Part shown: piece after piece, positions 26,600 through 36,006 of the stretch
Position numbering within the stretch: position 1 is the stretch's first letter
Layout of the letters: each line of letters opens with the position of its first letter
Source: Mesonia maritima
Lineage (GTDB): Bacteria; Bacteroidota; Bacteroidia; Flavobacteriales; Flavobacteriaceae
Assembly (NCBI RefSeq): GCF_042433895.1
Contig: NZ_JBHLUA010000006.1
Location: 1 to 64,000 of the forward strand
DNA length: 64,000 nt
Reading direction: 5' to 3'
Program-made: the position numbers and the translations under genes
Notes under the pieces: model-generated
What the model was told of the DNA's origin: nothing
Seen by the model: the letters and a program-made list of their open reading frames with translations, nothing else
Database searches by the model: none

Positions 26600-27391
26600 T
26601 TAATAAGCTTTAATTGTTTTAAGAATTTGTTTGGTAACTGTTTTCCGTCCACTACTAAAATCAGGGTTTTCTGTTTCTACATTTTTGGTTAATCGAGTAG
26701 CAAAAAAGTAGACATTCTCCTTGGTGGTTAAGTAGCCAACCCACCAGCCAATATCCTTACCGTTTGCCCTTGTCCATCCTGTTTTATCACGAAAAGTATA
26801 ATGCTTTGTACTTTCAGAAACCATTATTTGTTTTACTTTGTTTATGTTTCTTTGTGCAAATGGGAGTTTGCTTTCATAAAGTTGGATTAAAAATTCAATT
26901 TGATTTTTTGGTGAAACAGCTAATTGCCCATAATTCCAAAAATCATCTCCCTTTTCACTTAAATCATTATTTCCGTAATCTATTTTTTTTAGCGTACGCT
27001 TGTATTTTTTTCTTTTAATTTTTTTTGCAGCATTTACATAAAACCAAACGGTAGAATTTTTATAAGCCGTTTTTAAATCGGTATCTTTTTCCCAAACTTT
27101 AAACTCATATCCAAAATGGGATTTTGGCTTACCGTCCCACTTAAAAATTTCATTTTCATCATTAACTACTTTATTTTCAAGAATAATAAGTGAGTTTAGA
27201 ATTTTAAATGTTGATGCCGGCAGGGTGGCTATCTCAGCATCTTTTTCATGAGTATATATCCATTTTTGGTTTTTGTAATCAAAGATAGTCGTACTACCTT
27301 TAAGACCTAAGCTATCATAAATTGATTGAAAAGAGGTTTGCCCGACTACAGTAGTACTCCAGAAGGTTAAAATTATAAAGAATATTTTCAT
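26600..27391 (-). CDS. Class D (OXA-type) beta-lactamase
   Basis: 263 residues, full length, with a signal peptide ending at VVGQ. All class D landmarks are present: the nucleophile and carbamylated lysine in S60-T-F-K63, S113-T-V115, Y139-G-N141, W152, and K203-T-G205. It would hydrolyse beta-lactams in the periplasm by a serine acyl-enzyme. It is intact although genes on both sides are pseudogenes, so it is either under selection or recently acquired. No IS or integrase adjoins it. Its spectrum cannot be predicted from these motifs. Confidence 0.93.
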   Translation of the reverse strand: MKIFFIILTFWSTTVVGQTSFQSIYDSLGLKGSTTIFDYKNQKWIYTHEKDAEIATLPASTFKILNSLIILENKVVNDENEIFKWDGKPKSHFGYEFKVWEKDTDLKTAYKNSTVWFYVNAAKKIKRKKYKRTLKKIDYGNNDLSEKGDDFWNYGQLAVSPKNQIEFLIQLYESKLPFAQRNINKVKQIMVSESTKHYTFRDKTGWTRANGKDIGWWVGYLTTKENVYFFATRLTKNVETENPDFSSGRKTVTKQILKTIKAY

Positions 27392-27446
27392 TTTAATGTT
27401 TTCAAATGATAGTAATTACTAACGTAATTTAATTTGTTATCGCTGC

Positions 27447-27811
27447 TTATATTTTATCCAAATCAGTAACCGTTAGGTCATTGTTTGTATTTCCGGTATT
27501 TAACGTTGTGCCAGGTTCAAACAATAAGACACTAACTTCTTCAGGAGCGCAAGGTTTATGTTCAATTCCTTTCGGGATGACCACAAATTCCCCTGCATGT
27601 AACGCTAACGTTTATCATTCAATTCTATGAATAATGTCCCGTTTACAACCAGAAAGAGTTCATCTTCCTGCTCGTGTTTATGTTTAACGAATTCTCATTT
27701 GAATTTTGCTATTTTAACCAATTGATTATTGAGTTCTCCTACTATTTTTGGCATCCAATATTCGCTAAATGTGTTTAATTTTGATTGGAGGTTTACTTTA
27801 TGTATTTCCAT
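27447..27811 (-). pseudogene. Cupin-domain protein, decayed
   Basis: The start MEIHKVNLQSKLNTFSEYW is followed by an in-frame TGA where glycine is expected (KIAKFK, stop, EFVKHKHEQEDELFLVV). A frameshift within NDKR moves the reading to LHAGEFVVIPKGIEHKPCAPEE and on to a normal end. The H-x-H...E and G-x5-P-x4-H cupin motifs are recognisable. Confidence 0.75.
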
Positions 27812-27822
27812 ATTAAGGATTT

Positions 27823-28138
27823 TTATGAATTATTTTCTCTTATGAATTTTAGTACAAAATCAACTCTGCTTTTAACGTCAACTTTAGGGACTTCAACAAT
27901 TTGATATCCATAACTTTGATAAGTTTTCAATATAGTAGTATGTGTTAACATCACTTCGTTCCAATCTTGTTTTCGCTCTTCATCCGTTTTATAAATTTCT
28001 TGCCAAGGCGGAAGTATAAAAACGACTGGATTGAAACTCCAATGTTCCGCATATAAAATCATGTACTCGCTTATTTCGGACTCAATGAGTTCTGCATAAC
28101 CTATTGAATCTAATAATCCACGGTCAAAAAATACAGGT
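27823..28138 (-). pseudogene. AAA-type ATPase, C-terminal remnant
   Basis: The frame is open from the right edge at about 28138 (FFDRGLLDSIGYAELIESEI) through ILYAEHWSFNPVVFILPPW to its stop at 27823. The P-loop half is missing. The fragment resembles small AAA ATPases of the AAA_28 kind, in which FFDRG is the Walker B region. It begins abruptly where the hydrolase fragment ends, so a deletion joined the two. Confidence 0.65.
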
Positions 28139-28465
28139 TTATTGTTGGAAGTATGTATTTTGAATTAAACGAATTGGCTGCTGCTGATGGGCGTTATTCA
28201 TCCATAGCATTCCAATCATAGCCCATACTTTTGCACCTAATCCTGCAGCATCGACCAGAACAAGCTTTTTAACCATCTTTGGATTATCGATAACAAACTG
28301 TAAAGCAATTGCTCCTCCTTGAGACAGACCTACAAGGTTCGATTTTGATATTTTTAATTCTTCCAAAAAACTTTTGAGCCACTTAACAAAATAGGGGCGG
28401 CTATAATCCGTATCATCGGGTTTGTCCGATTCTACATACCCAACGATATAGGGTACAATTACTTC
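28139..28465 (-). pseudogene. Alpha/beta hydrolase fragment
   Basis: VIVPYIVGYVESDKPDDTDYSRPYF leads into the nucleophile elbow NLVGLSQGGAIALQFV (G-x-S-x-G) and VKKLVLVDAAG. The oxyanion-loop N-terminus and the catalytic Asp and His are absent. The open frame continues upstream to about 28560 as sequence that does not look like a hydrolase. It ends at a stop exactly where the AAA remnant begins. Confidence 0.7.
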
Positions 28466-28575
28466 TCTCTGTTCTATATTTACCTTTAATTTTTCTATTA
28501 TGTTTTTTCGATATGTTCTTTGTACATTGTTTTTAACATCTTTTATTAAAGAAAACCTTTAGGATGCTAAAATGC

Positions 28576-29054
28576 TTAAGACAACATATCCTCAATTCCT
28601 TGAAAAACACTCATGAAGGTTCTGCAAAACGATTACCAAGATAGAGGTACCACTCTGTACCATAAACGATGTAAATTCGACAATTATAGCCTTTGTGATT
28701 GTATTCCAACAAACCTTCATTTTCAATTCCCAAAAGTCTTTCCAAAACATAATCTGTGGCACAATAAAGACCTACTAACTTGGTACTTTCCTCAAATATT
28801 TTGGTGTGGTGTGATGTTATGGCTCATTTTTTATTTTTTGAAAGTAATCGTTATAAATAATCTAGGAAAATTGTATCAAGAGTCATTCCTCGTTCTAAAG
28901 CTATTCCTTTTGGAGTTTGATAAGCTCCCTTGACCATACGGATGCTTCCAGGTAATTGAAGGACGTCTTTAAAATCATCTTTAGTTCTATGTAAATAAGC
29001 CTGCAAAGTTATACCAAGATTTTTATGTGTTTTTAATAATTCTTTCTCCTTCAT
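28576..29054 (-). pseudogene. Proline dehydrogenase, C-terminal remnant with frameshifts
   Basis: GITLQAYLHRTKDDFKDV and GSIRMVKGAYQTPKGIALERG are the late barrel strands of PRODH, which oxidises proline with FAD. The frame then stops. Matching pieces follow in other frames (TDYVLERLLGIENEGLL, then CRIYIVYGTEWYLYLGNRFAE and GIEDMLS). The N-terminal two thirds of the barrel is absent. Confidence 0.7.
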
Positions 29055-29104
29055 TCAATTTTCACGTTTTTAAAGATGGGGTGAATGTTTTGTATTTGGT
29101 TAAT

Positions 29105-29959
29105 TTATTTTGCTACTTTACTTTCAAAAAAATCTTTAAGGTGGTGGGTACCGTATGTGTTGGCCACATTATCATCAGCTATGGCGGTTAAGAAAAACTC
29201 AATAGGGCCATAGATTTTAGAGGAAGTAAAGGTTCTTAAAAACCAAATTACTCCTCTTCTGACCCAATCCGGCAAATGAGAAATTTTTATAGGCTTATTC
29301 CAAGCTTTTAAGGCGAGTTCTCCTATTTCATTTTGAGTGAGAACATCAGGACCGCCAACCGATTCTTCTGAACTTTTCACCATCATTTTATCGACACATA
29401 CCTGAGCTAAATCGGCTCCATGAATAGGGTTTAATTTTTGCTGACCATCGCCAAAAAGATAGACTCGGCCACCTTTAGCCATGTTTAAAAAATCTTTCAT
29501 ATCAGAAAAGAAACCATTGGGACGTATAATACAACTTCGAATGGCTGATGCTTTTAATTCGTCCACAAGTTTCTCCTTGGCTTCAAATATTTTTAATTGT
29601 CTTAATTTGTTGCCATTGATGGCCGAAATATATTGGAAGGCTTCTACATCATCTTTTAGGGCTTCTTTTAATAAATTGGAATTACCCTGATAGTCCACAT
29701 CCATATAGGTCAGTCCATCTTTTTGGCGTGTAATGCCAACCGTAGAAAACACCCAGTCTATATTTTGTGTCACACCATCAAGAGTATGGGGTTTTGTTAT
29801 TTCGCCAATAAAAATATCATCTACGTTACCAAAAATTTTCTTTTGAGCTTCCTTACGGATTAATACCCGGACCCAAAAGCCTCTCTTTTTGAGCTCTTTG
29901 ACCAAAAATTGCCCTAAATATCCTGTAGCTCCAGCTACTAAAACTTGCTTTGTATTCAT
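29105..29959 (-). CDS. NmrA-like/atypical SDR NAD(P)-binding protein
   Basis: 284 residues. The N-terminal Rossmann motif is VAGATGYLGQFLVKELKKRG (G-x-x-G-x-x-G), with IRPNGFFSDM later as in the atypical-5 SDR group. No YxxxK pair is obvious, as is usual in NmrA-like members, which often act as redox sensors or oxidoreductases. A Crp-type regulator lies 58 bases upstream on the same strand. Confidence 0.85.
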   Translation of the reverse strand: MNTKQVLVAGATGYLGQFLVKELKKRGFWVRVLIRKEAQKKIFGNVDDIFIGEITKPHTLDGVTQNIDWVFSTVGITRQKDGLTYMDVDYQGNSNLLKEALKDDVEAFQYISAINGNKLRQLKIFEAKEKLVDELKASAIRSCIIRPNGFFSDMKDFLNMAKGGRVYLFGDGQQKLNPIHGADLAQVCVDKMMVKSSEESVGGPDVLTQNEIGELALKAWNKPIKISHLPDWVRRGVIWFLRTFTSSKIYGPIEFFLTAIADDNVANTYGTHHLKDFFESKVAK

Positions 29960-30017
29960 TTTTTGTTACAAAACTAAACTTTTCTTAATTCAGTACTCTT
30001 GACGATAGTCAAGAACT

Positions 30018-30590
30018 TTATTTTTTAAAAATACGCGCTTTTATTCTACTTAAGGTTTCGGGAGAAACCCCTAAAAAAGAAGCTATATATTGTTGTGGAG
30101 CACGTAAGAAAAGATATCCTTGAGTATTTAATAAATCGATATAGCGTTCTTCTGCCGATTTTGTTATGAAAGAAGCAATTACTTTTTGAGTGGTTATCAA
30201 TTCATTCTCAGTGGCTATTCTGGCTATGACTTCCAGTTTAGGAAGTGCCTCCAATAATTTTTCTGTGGCCGATTTTGTAAAAATGAGTAGTTCTGTTGTT
30301 TCTATTGCTTGGTAGTTTTCACTAGCAGGAACATTAAATGTATAACTCTCGCCAGCACAAATAAACTGTCCTTCTGAATAAAAGAAAGCAGTTTTTTCGT
30401 TCCCTTTAACATTGTAAAAAAGTCGCACACAACCTTTAGTAACATAGTAAATTTCATTTGCTACTTTCCCTTCAGTAAAAATTAGTTCATTTTTGAGAAA
30501 TGTTTTTGTCTCGATGGCTTCTTTTAGTAGCTGAGTTTCATCTTTATTAATAGAGGTGTATATTTTTATATTTTCTAATAATCTTTCCAT
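30018..30590 (-). CDS. Crp/Fnr-family regulator
   Basis: 190 residues. The barrel includes KNELIFTEGKVANEIYYVTKGCVRLFYNVKGNEKTAFFYSEGQF and the helix-turn-helix is PQYIASFLGVSPETLSRIKARIFKK. It is similar in layout to the regulator at 23881-24456. It probably controls the NmrA-like gene 58 bases downstream. Confidence 0.9.
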   Translation of the reverse strand: MERLLENIKIYTSINKDETQLLKEAIETKTFLKNELIFTEGKVANEIYYVTKGCVRLFYNVKGNEKTAFFYSEGQFICAGESYTFNVPASENYQAIETTELLIFTKSATEKLLEALPKLEVIARIATENELITTQKVIASFITKSAEERYIDLLNTQGYLFLRAPQQYIASFLGVSPETLSRIKARIFKK

Positions 30591-30716
30591 AGTGCTATCA
30601 AAAGTACCAAAAAATAAATGAAGAAATCTCCGAAATGAACAGGAGATTTTTTACTGGTTATAGACTATAATGTAGCTATTTAGGCTTCCTACAGTCTCAT
30701 TTCCAAAAAAATAAAT

Positions 30717-31238
30717 TTATAAATGTTTTTGCATTACAAAAAACCAAAAGTTTTTCCTACCAATTTGGAAATCGTGTTCTCCAGTTTTTTTAAATCCACT
30801 TTTGTTATAAAAATTTATAGCTCTAATGTTTTCTTTGAGTACCGAAAGCCATATTTCTTTGAATTCTAATTGTTTTGCTTTTTTTAGTAGATGATGTTGT
30901 AGTTCACCCCCTATTTTAATAGAAAGGAAATCTTTAAGAACATATATTTTTTGAAGTTGACATACCTGTTTGGCTAGGGTAAAATCTGATGCCGAATTTA
31001 ATTTAAGTTTGGCATAGCCAACCGGTAAATTATTAACTGTGGCTATCCAATATTTATTATTAGGTTTATTGATGCTATTCTCTATTTTATCAAGAGAAAA
31101 AGTAGCATCAAGATAATCAAGTAAATCCTGCTCATAAGTAAAATAATGAGCAAAGGTTTCAGAGAATGTTGTTCTACCTAAAAGTGCTATGGATTTAGCA
31201 TCTTTTTTATTTGCCTGTCGGATTTCAATTTTATTCAT
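30717..31238 (-). CDS. GNAT acetyltransferase (PaiA-like)
   Basis: 173 residues. The start TFSETFAHYFTYEQDLLDYLDATFS is characteristic of the PaiA-like group, some of which acetylate spermidine. LQKIYVLKDFLSIKIGGELQHHLLKKA is the CoA region and NIRAINFYNKSGFKKTGEHDFQIG the C-terminal part. The CoA loop has KIGGEL in place of GKGIG, a mild departure from consensus. Confidence 0.85.
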   Translation of the reverse strand: MNKIEIRQANKKDAKSIALLGRTTFSETFAHYFTYEQDLLDYLDATFSLDKIENSINKPNNKYWIATVNNLPVGYAKLKLNSASDFTLAKQVCQLQKIYVLKDFLSIKIGGELQHHLLKKAKQLEFKEIWLSVLKENIRAINFYNKSGFKKTGEHDFQIGRKNFWFFVMQKHL

Positions 31239-31263
31239 TATAAGTTCAATTCTATCGCAACCT

Positions 31264-31698
31264 TTATTGAGAGGTACTATTTTTCAATTCTCGCTCCATC
31301 ATTTTTTTTGGGTTTTGCACTTCTTTAAATCCGAATTGTTGATACAGGCCGTGTGCATCTTTGGTGTTTAGTTTCCAATTTTCCACTTGCTTTAGTTCGG
31401 GATGACTTAAAATGTATTCCATTAACTTTTTGGAATAGCCTTTTCCCCGTTCGCTTTCTATGATAAACACATCCATCAGGTAGGCAATGGTGGTAAAATC
31501 GGTCACTACCCGGGCATATCCTATTTGCCTGCCTTCCAGATAAACCCCGAAATTCAACGAGTTCGCTATCGTCTTTTGGACTTGTTGAAGCGTGCGCCCT
31601 TTTGCCCAATAGGTCTGGGCAATAAAATCTGTTATTAACTGAATATTCAGTTGATTCTTTTCTGTATTAATGATTAGTTCTTTCATTTCACACTGCAT
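31264..31698 (-). CDS. GNAT family N-acetyltransferase
   Basis: 144 residues from the ATG that directly follows the stop of the upstream gene. The internal ATG at 31686 (MKELIIN) is an equally good start. The family pattern is clear: ITDFIAQTYWAKGRTLQQV, VVTDFTTIAYLMDVFIIESERGKGYSKKLME and HGLYQQFGFKEVQNPKKMME. Substrate unknown. Confidence 0.88.
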   Translation of the reverse strand: MQCEMKELIINTEKNQLNIQLITDFIAQTYWAKGRTLQQVQKTIANSLNFGVYLEGRQIGYARVVTDFTTIAYLMDVFIIESERGKGYSKKLMEYILSHPELKQVENWKLNTKDAHGLYQQFGFKEVQNPKKMMERELKNSTSQ

Positions 31699-32558
31699 TT
31701 ATAATTTTAAAAAATCATCAAAATTATGTATAGGTCGATAGTTGAGTTGCGCCTTGGCTTTTTCTATACTATAAACCCGATCTATGGTTTCTAAAAATTT
31801 CCATCTTTTTTCTTCAAATATCCTTTTTGCGTCTGGATAATATTTACAAATGACTTTTTCAGGATTTATATATAAAGTTTTTAGGTCTTGCTTCTGAAAA
31901 GGTGTGTCATTGGAAATATTATAAATTTCAAAAGCATCAAAATCTTTCTCCAGAGCGAGTAAGTGGGCCATAGCCACGTCATTTACATCTACCCCTCTAT
32001 AAATTCTATGATTTACTTTTGTATTCTCATCTTCAGGCAGAAAGCGCGAAACCCTTAAAGCATTGGTTTCCAACCCTTCTTTCTCAAAATAATCTTTACA
32101 GAGCATTTCACAAGTCAATTTGGTAATGTCATAAATATCCCTTGGTTCTGGATGTAAATTTTCATCTACCCATACAGCTTCTTGACCATTCAACATTGCA
32201 TTTCCATAAACAGAAGTAGAGCTTGTATATATGAATTTCTTTACTCCATTACATACGGCTGCTTTTAAAAGGTTATGCGTGCCTGTAATATTGGTTTCGA
32301 TAAACCTTTCCCGAGGGGTATCACGGTAATAATGTTTACCGTGCAAAGCAACAGTATGAATAATAGCATTAATAGTAAGGGTTCTTTTTTTAGTAGTTCA
32401 TAATTCCGAATATCTAAAATTTCATCGGTTGAATTTCCAGCTAAAATATCGATACCTATAACCTTATAGTTTCTCTTTCTTAGAAGCTTGACAATAGCAC
32501 TTCCCAACTGTCCCGAAGAACCTGTTACTAAAATTGTTTCCTTTTCTGTATTCATCAT
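31699..32558 (-). pseudogene. NAD-dependent epimerase/dehydratase, split by a frameshift
   Basis: The first frame has the Rossmann motif VTGSSGQLGSAIVKLLRKR. The second has TNITGTHNLLKA, FIYTSSTSVYGNA and the catalytic YDITKL (Y-x-x-x-K). They meet at a run of seven T (32385-32391, A on the sense strand). One added base gives a continuous KRTLTINAIIHTVALHGKHYYRD. The rest is undamaged, so a sequencing slip or a recent mutation is likely. It lies in the transcript of the thi operon. Confidence 0.8.
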
Positions 32559-32561
32559 CTT

Positions 32562-33218
32562 TTAGCTATTCAAATCAACCCCCGACTCTTGAAATGTTTT
32601 TTGAATATTTCTGTATATCGACTTTTTGTCCTCACTCTCATTGATCAACGAGGCAATGGCAATTCCATAAACACCTGCCGATAATAAGGGTTTTATATCA
32701 GAAATCTTCACTCCACCGATCACCAATAAAGGAATGGGATGATGATCTAGTTGCTTTTGTTGATCGATCAAGCTTTTAATTTGTTGTAGGGAAAGAAAGT
32801 TTTTAATCTCTGGTTTTGTTCGGGTTTTTCTAAAGGTGCCCAATCCCATATAATCGGCAATACCGCGTTGTTGATGGTATAGTGCTTCTGATTCATTATA
32901 AGCCGTAGCACCGATAATTTTGTTTTCTCCAAACTCTTTTCGTGCAGTCTCGTGATCGACATCATCATTTCCTAAATGTACCCCATCTGCATCAATTGCT
33001 ATAGCAAGGTCTAAATGATCATTGATCACCAATGTGGCATTAAACTGCTTACAGATATTTTGGGTTTCCAAAGCAATTTCGAGCATTTCCCGTTTTTCCA
33101 TTTCTTTTAAGCGTAGTTGCACCAACTCCACCCCTGCTTGACAGGCTTCCAATGCCAATTGTTGATGTGTTTTATTTGGCATATCCTGAGTGATATAGTG
33201 AATTCTGGATGATTTCAT
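32562..33218 (-). CDS. thiE: Thiamine phosphate synthase
   Basis: 218 residues from ATG 33218; a longer frame would need a TTG start inside thiD. ThiE joins HMP-PP and thiazole phosphate to give thiamine phosphate. VQLRLKE, INDHLDLAIAIDADGVHLGNDDV, GATAYNESEA, MGLGTFRKTRTK and LLVIGGV follow the family order around the TIM barrel. It is third in thiC-thiD-thiE and 10 bases from thiD. Confidence 0.93.
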   Translation of the reverse strand: MKSSRIHYITQDMPNKTHQQLALEACQAGVELVQLRLKEMEKREMLEIALETQNICKQFNATLVINDHLDLAIAIDADGVHLGNDDVDHETARKEFGENKIIGATAYNESEALYHQQRGIADYMGLGTFRKTRTKPEIKNFLSLQQIKSLIDQQKQLDHHPIPLLVIGGVKISDIKPLLSAGVYGIAIASLINESEDKKSIYRNIQKTFQESGVDLNS

Positions 33219-33228
33219 AACAGTAGAG

Positions 33229-33960
33229 TTAAATAATACCAAGCAAAGATTCGCTGCTTGACCTATATTGAGACAGTAATTTCTTTGCCCTATGATAAGC
33301 TTGTTTTACATCTAGTCCTAGGGCCAATCCCGCTGTTATTCCTGAAGAAAGGACACAGCCGGTACCGTGTTTATCGAAGCCCTTAATTTTTTTAGCTCTC
33401 AAGGAAAGTGTTTCACCCTTCCAAAATAAATGGTCAATAATCATTTCTTCTGTTTCAATAGCCGATTTCAGTAAAATAACTGGTCTGTGAGATATTTGGG
33501 ATGGGGAAAAATCATTTCCCCATAATTCATTAAATTCCTCTCTGTTCGGTGTGATCAGGTCTATGAGTTTCATTATTTCAAAAAGTTTATGGGAAGCTCC
33601 ATTATCCCAAAACCGAAATCCACTAGAACTTTTTAAAATGGGATCCCATACAATTTTTAAAGAAGGGTTATAGCTCCTTAATAATTTAATTAACCAGCTT
33701 AGCATATCTATATTTTGTATGATTCCAATTTTTACCACTGATATGGAATGAACATCAAAAACAACCTCAAGCTGACTTTTTATTTCCTCTTGAGTTAACC
33801 AATGAATGTTCCGTATCTCATATTCATTTTGAATGGTAATGGCACTTATTACGCCAAAGCCATAAACATTGAAATGTTGAAATACTTTTATATCAGCTAG
33901 GGTTCCCGCACCTGCTGAAGAATCAAAGCCGGCAATAGACAGTACTTTCGGTTGCTTCAT
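33229..33960 (-). CDS. thiD: Hydroxymethylpyrimidine (phosphate) kinase
   Basis: 243 residues. ThiD phosphorylates HMP and HMP-P to HMP-PP. The ribokinase-type start SIAGFDSSAGAG, VWDPILKSSSGF and the anion-hole motif KHGTGCVLSSGI are present. Its ATG overlaps the thiC stop by four bases, so expression is coupled to thiC. Confidence 0.93.
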   Translation of the reverse strand: MKQPKVLSIAGFDSSAGAGTLADIKVFQHFNVYGFGVISAITIQNEYEIRNIHWLTQEEIKSQLEVVFDVHSISVVKIGIIQNIDMLSWLIKLLRSYNPSLKIVWDPILKSSSGFRFWDNGASHKLFEIMKLIDLITPNREEFNELWGNDFSPSQISHRPVILLKSAIETEEMIIDHLFWKGETLSLRAKKIKGFDKHGTGCVLSSGITAGLALGLDVKQAYHRAKKLLSQYRSSSESLLGII

Positions 33961-35774
33961 AGATAAATGGAAGATCCTTTTTGGGTAAATTCATCGGCTT
34001 TTTCTTCTAATCCTTTTTCAATAATGGTGTTTTCATTAGTATCTTTTTCCGCTGCCATATTCCTGATTTCCTGGGTAATTTTCATCGAACAAAATTTTGG
34101 ACCGCACATACTACAGAAGTGGGCGATCTTAGCGCCTTCTGCCGGTAAGGTTTCATCGTGATATTCACGGGCAGTGTATGGGTCAAGCGATAAATTGAAT
34201 TGATCTTCCCATCGAAACTCAAAACGGGCTTTACTCAGCGCATCATCCCGGTACTGGGCGGCAGGAAATCCTTTTGCCAAATCTGCTGCATGCGCGGCAA
34301 TTTTATAGGCAATTAATCCTTCTTTTACGTCTTCTTTGTTGGGAAGTCCCAAATGTTCTTTTGGGGTGACATAACATAACATTGCTGTTCCAAACCAACC
34401 GATTAATGCGGCTCCTATGGCGCTGGTGATATGATCGTAACCGGGCGCAATATCGGTAGTTAGTGGGCCCAGGGTATAAAACGGGGCTTCGTGGGTAATT
34501 TCCAGTTGTTTATCTACATTTTCTTTGATGAGCTGCATTGGTACGTGCCCCGGGCCTTCAATCATTACCTGTACATTATGTTCCCAGGCAATCTTGGTAA
34601 GTTCTCCCAAGGTTTCCAATTCTGCAAATTGAGCTTTATCGTTGGCGTCTGCAATACTTCCCGGTCGTAAACCATCACCTAGGGAAATAGAAACATCATA
34701 TTTATTGAGGATTTCGCACAGTTCAGAAAAATGTTCGTAAATAAAATTCTCTTTATGATGCGCCAAGCACCACTTGGCCATAATACTGCCTCCGCGGGAA
34801 ACAATCCCTGTTAATCGGGAAGCTGTTAGCGGAATATAACGCAATAAAACCCCGGCGTGCAACGTAAAATAATCGACTCCCTGCTCTGCTTGTTCAATGA
34901 GGGTATCTTTAAACAGTTCCCAGGTGAGTTTTACGGGATCGCCATTTACTTTTTCCAAGGCTTGATATATAGGAACGGTTCCTAAGGGCACGGGACAATT
35001 TCGAATAACCCATTCCCGGGTTTCGTGAATATTGGCGCCGGTGGAGAGATCCATAATGGTATCTGCTCCCCAACGGCAAGCCCAAACTGCTTTTTCAACT
35101 TCTTCAGCAATCGAAGAGGTTACCACTGAATTTCCGATATTGGCATTTACTTTGGTCAAAAAGTTGCGCCCGATAATCATTGGTTCTAGTTCTGGATGAT
35201 TGATATTGGCGGGAATGATAGCCCTTCCTTTGGCTACTTCTTCCCGAACAAATTCCGGGGTTATTTTTTGCGGAATATGGGCTCCCCAATCTTTTCCGGG
35301 ATGTTGTGGATAATCGTTCATCATTTGGTTTTCCCTTACGGCGATATATTCCATTTCAGGTGTAATAATTCCCTGCTTGGCATAATACATCTGGGTATGG
35401 GATTCCCTTTTGGTTGTTCGGGGTTTCTTCAGGTTGGGAAAGCGTAAATGATCTAAGCTAGTATCCTCTAAACGAATATTTCCATAGTCAGAAGAAAGGC
35501 GGGGCAAGTTTGTTAATTCTTCGTCTTCTTTTAACCAATTTCTTACTTCGGGAAGCCCTTTAGATAAATCGATAGCTATTTTTGGGTCAGTATAAGCTCC
35601 ACTGGTATCATAAAGGATAATATCAGGATTTGAAGTGTCTTTATCAGTGCTATTGACGGTTGTTTTTTCCTGTTTTATTTTCCGAAAAGGAATTTTGAGT
35701 CCGCTATCTGTGGTCAGGTAATATTTAGAGGAACTGGGAAATGCTTCTCTTGAAACGGTATCTTGAGTATCCAT
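33957..35774 (-). CDS. thiC: Phosphomethylpyrimidine synthase
   Basis: 605 residues from ATG 35774; a frame with a TTG start six codons earlier is less likely. ThiC is a radical-SAM enzyme that turns aminoimidazole ribotide into HMP-P. The C-terminal cluster motif C-x2-C-x4-C is seen in HFCSMCGPKFCSM. The internal patterns MIEGPGHVPM and GPLTTDIAPGYDHI are diagnostic. The upstream region (35775-36006) shows no THI-box (no CTGAGA/ACCTGA pattern on the minus strand). Confidence 0.95.
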   Translation of the reverse strand: MDTQDTVSREAFPSSSKYYLTTDSGLKIPFRKIKQEKTTVNSTDKDTSNPDIILYDTSGAYTDPKIAIDLSKGLPEVRNWLKEDEELTNLPRLSSDYGNIRLEDTSLDHLRFPNLKKPRTTKRESHTQMYYAKQGIITPEMEYIAVRENQMMNDYPQHPGKDWGAHIPQKITPEFVREEVAKGRAIIPANINHPELEPMIIGRNFLTKVNANIGNSVVTSSIAEEVEKAVWACRWGADTIMDLSTGANIHETREWVIRNCPVPLGTVPIYQALEKVNGDPVKLTWELFKDTLIEQAEQGVDYFTLHAGVLLRYIPLTASRLTGIVSRGGSIMAKWCLAHHKENFIYEHFSELCEILNKYDVSISLGDGLRPGSIADANDKAQFAELETLGELTKIAWEHNVQVMIEGPGHVPMQLIKENVDKQLEITHEAPFYTLGPLTTDIAPGYDHITSAIGAALIGWFGTAMLCYVTPKEHLGLPNKEDVKEGLIAYKIAAHAADLAKGFPAAQYRDDALSKARFEFRWEDQFNLSLDPYTAREYHDETLPAEGAKIAHFCSMCGPKFCSMKITQEIRNMAAEKDTNENTIIEKGLEEKADEFTQKGSSIYL

Positions 35775-36006
35775 TGTTTTTGTTTTGAACAAAATTGACT
35801 AAATGCGATACACTGTGATAGTAAAAGATAGACATCGAAGAAAAGTTTGTACTTTCTTTTTGGATTGATCTACCTATTTTTATTGATATTCTTTCCTAAC
35901 ACTGATTAATTACTACTATGTTTTCAAAATAAATTGTATCTAATTTTAAAAAACTTTTAATTTTACTTAATCACTTTATGAGTATTAGCTAAATTAATTT
36001 TATATT

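Noticed and set aside
35775..36006. TPP riboswitch before thiC
   Set aside because: Searched by eye on the minus strand for CTGAGA and ACCTGA-type elements; none found.
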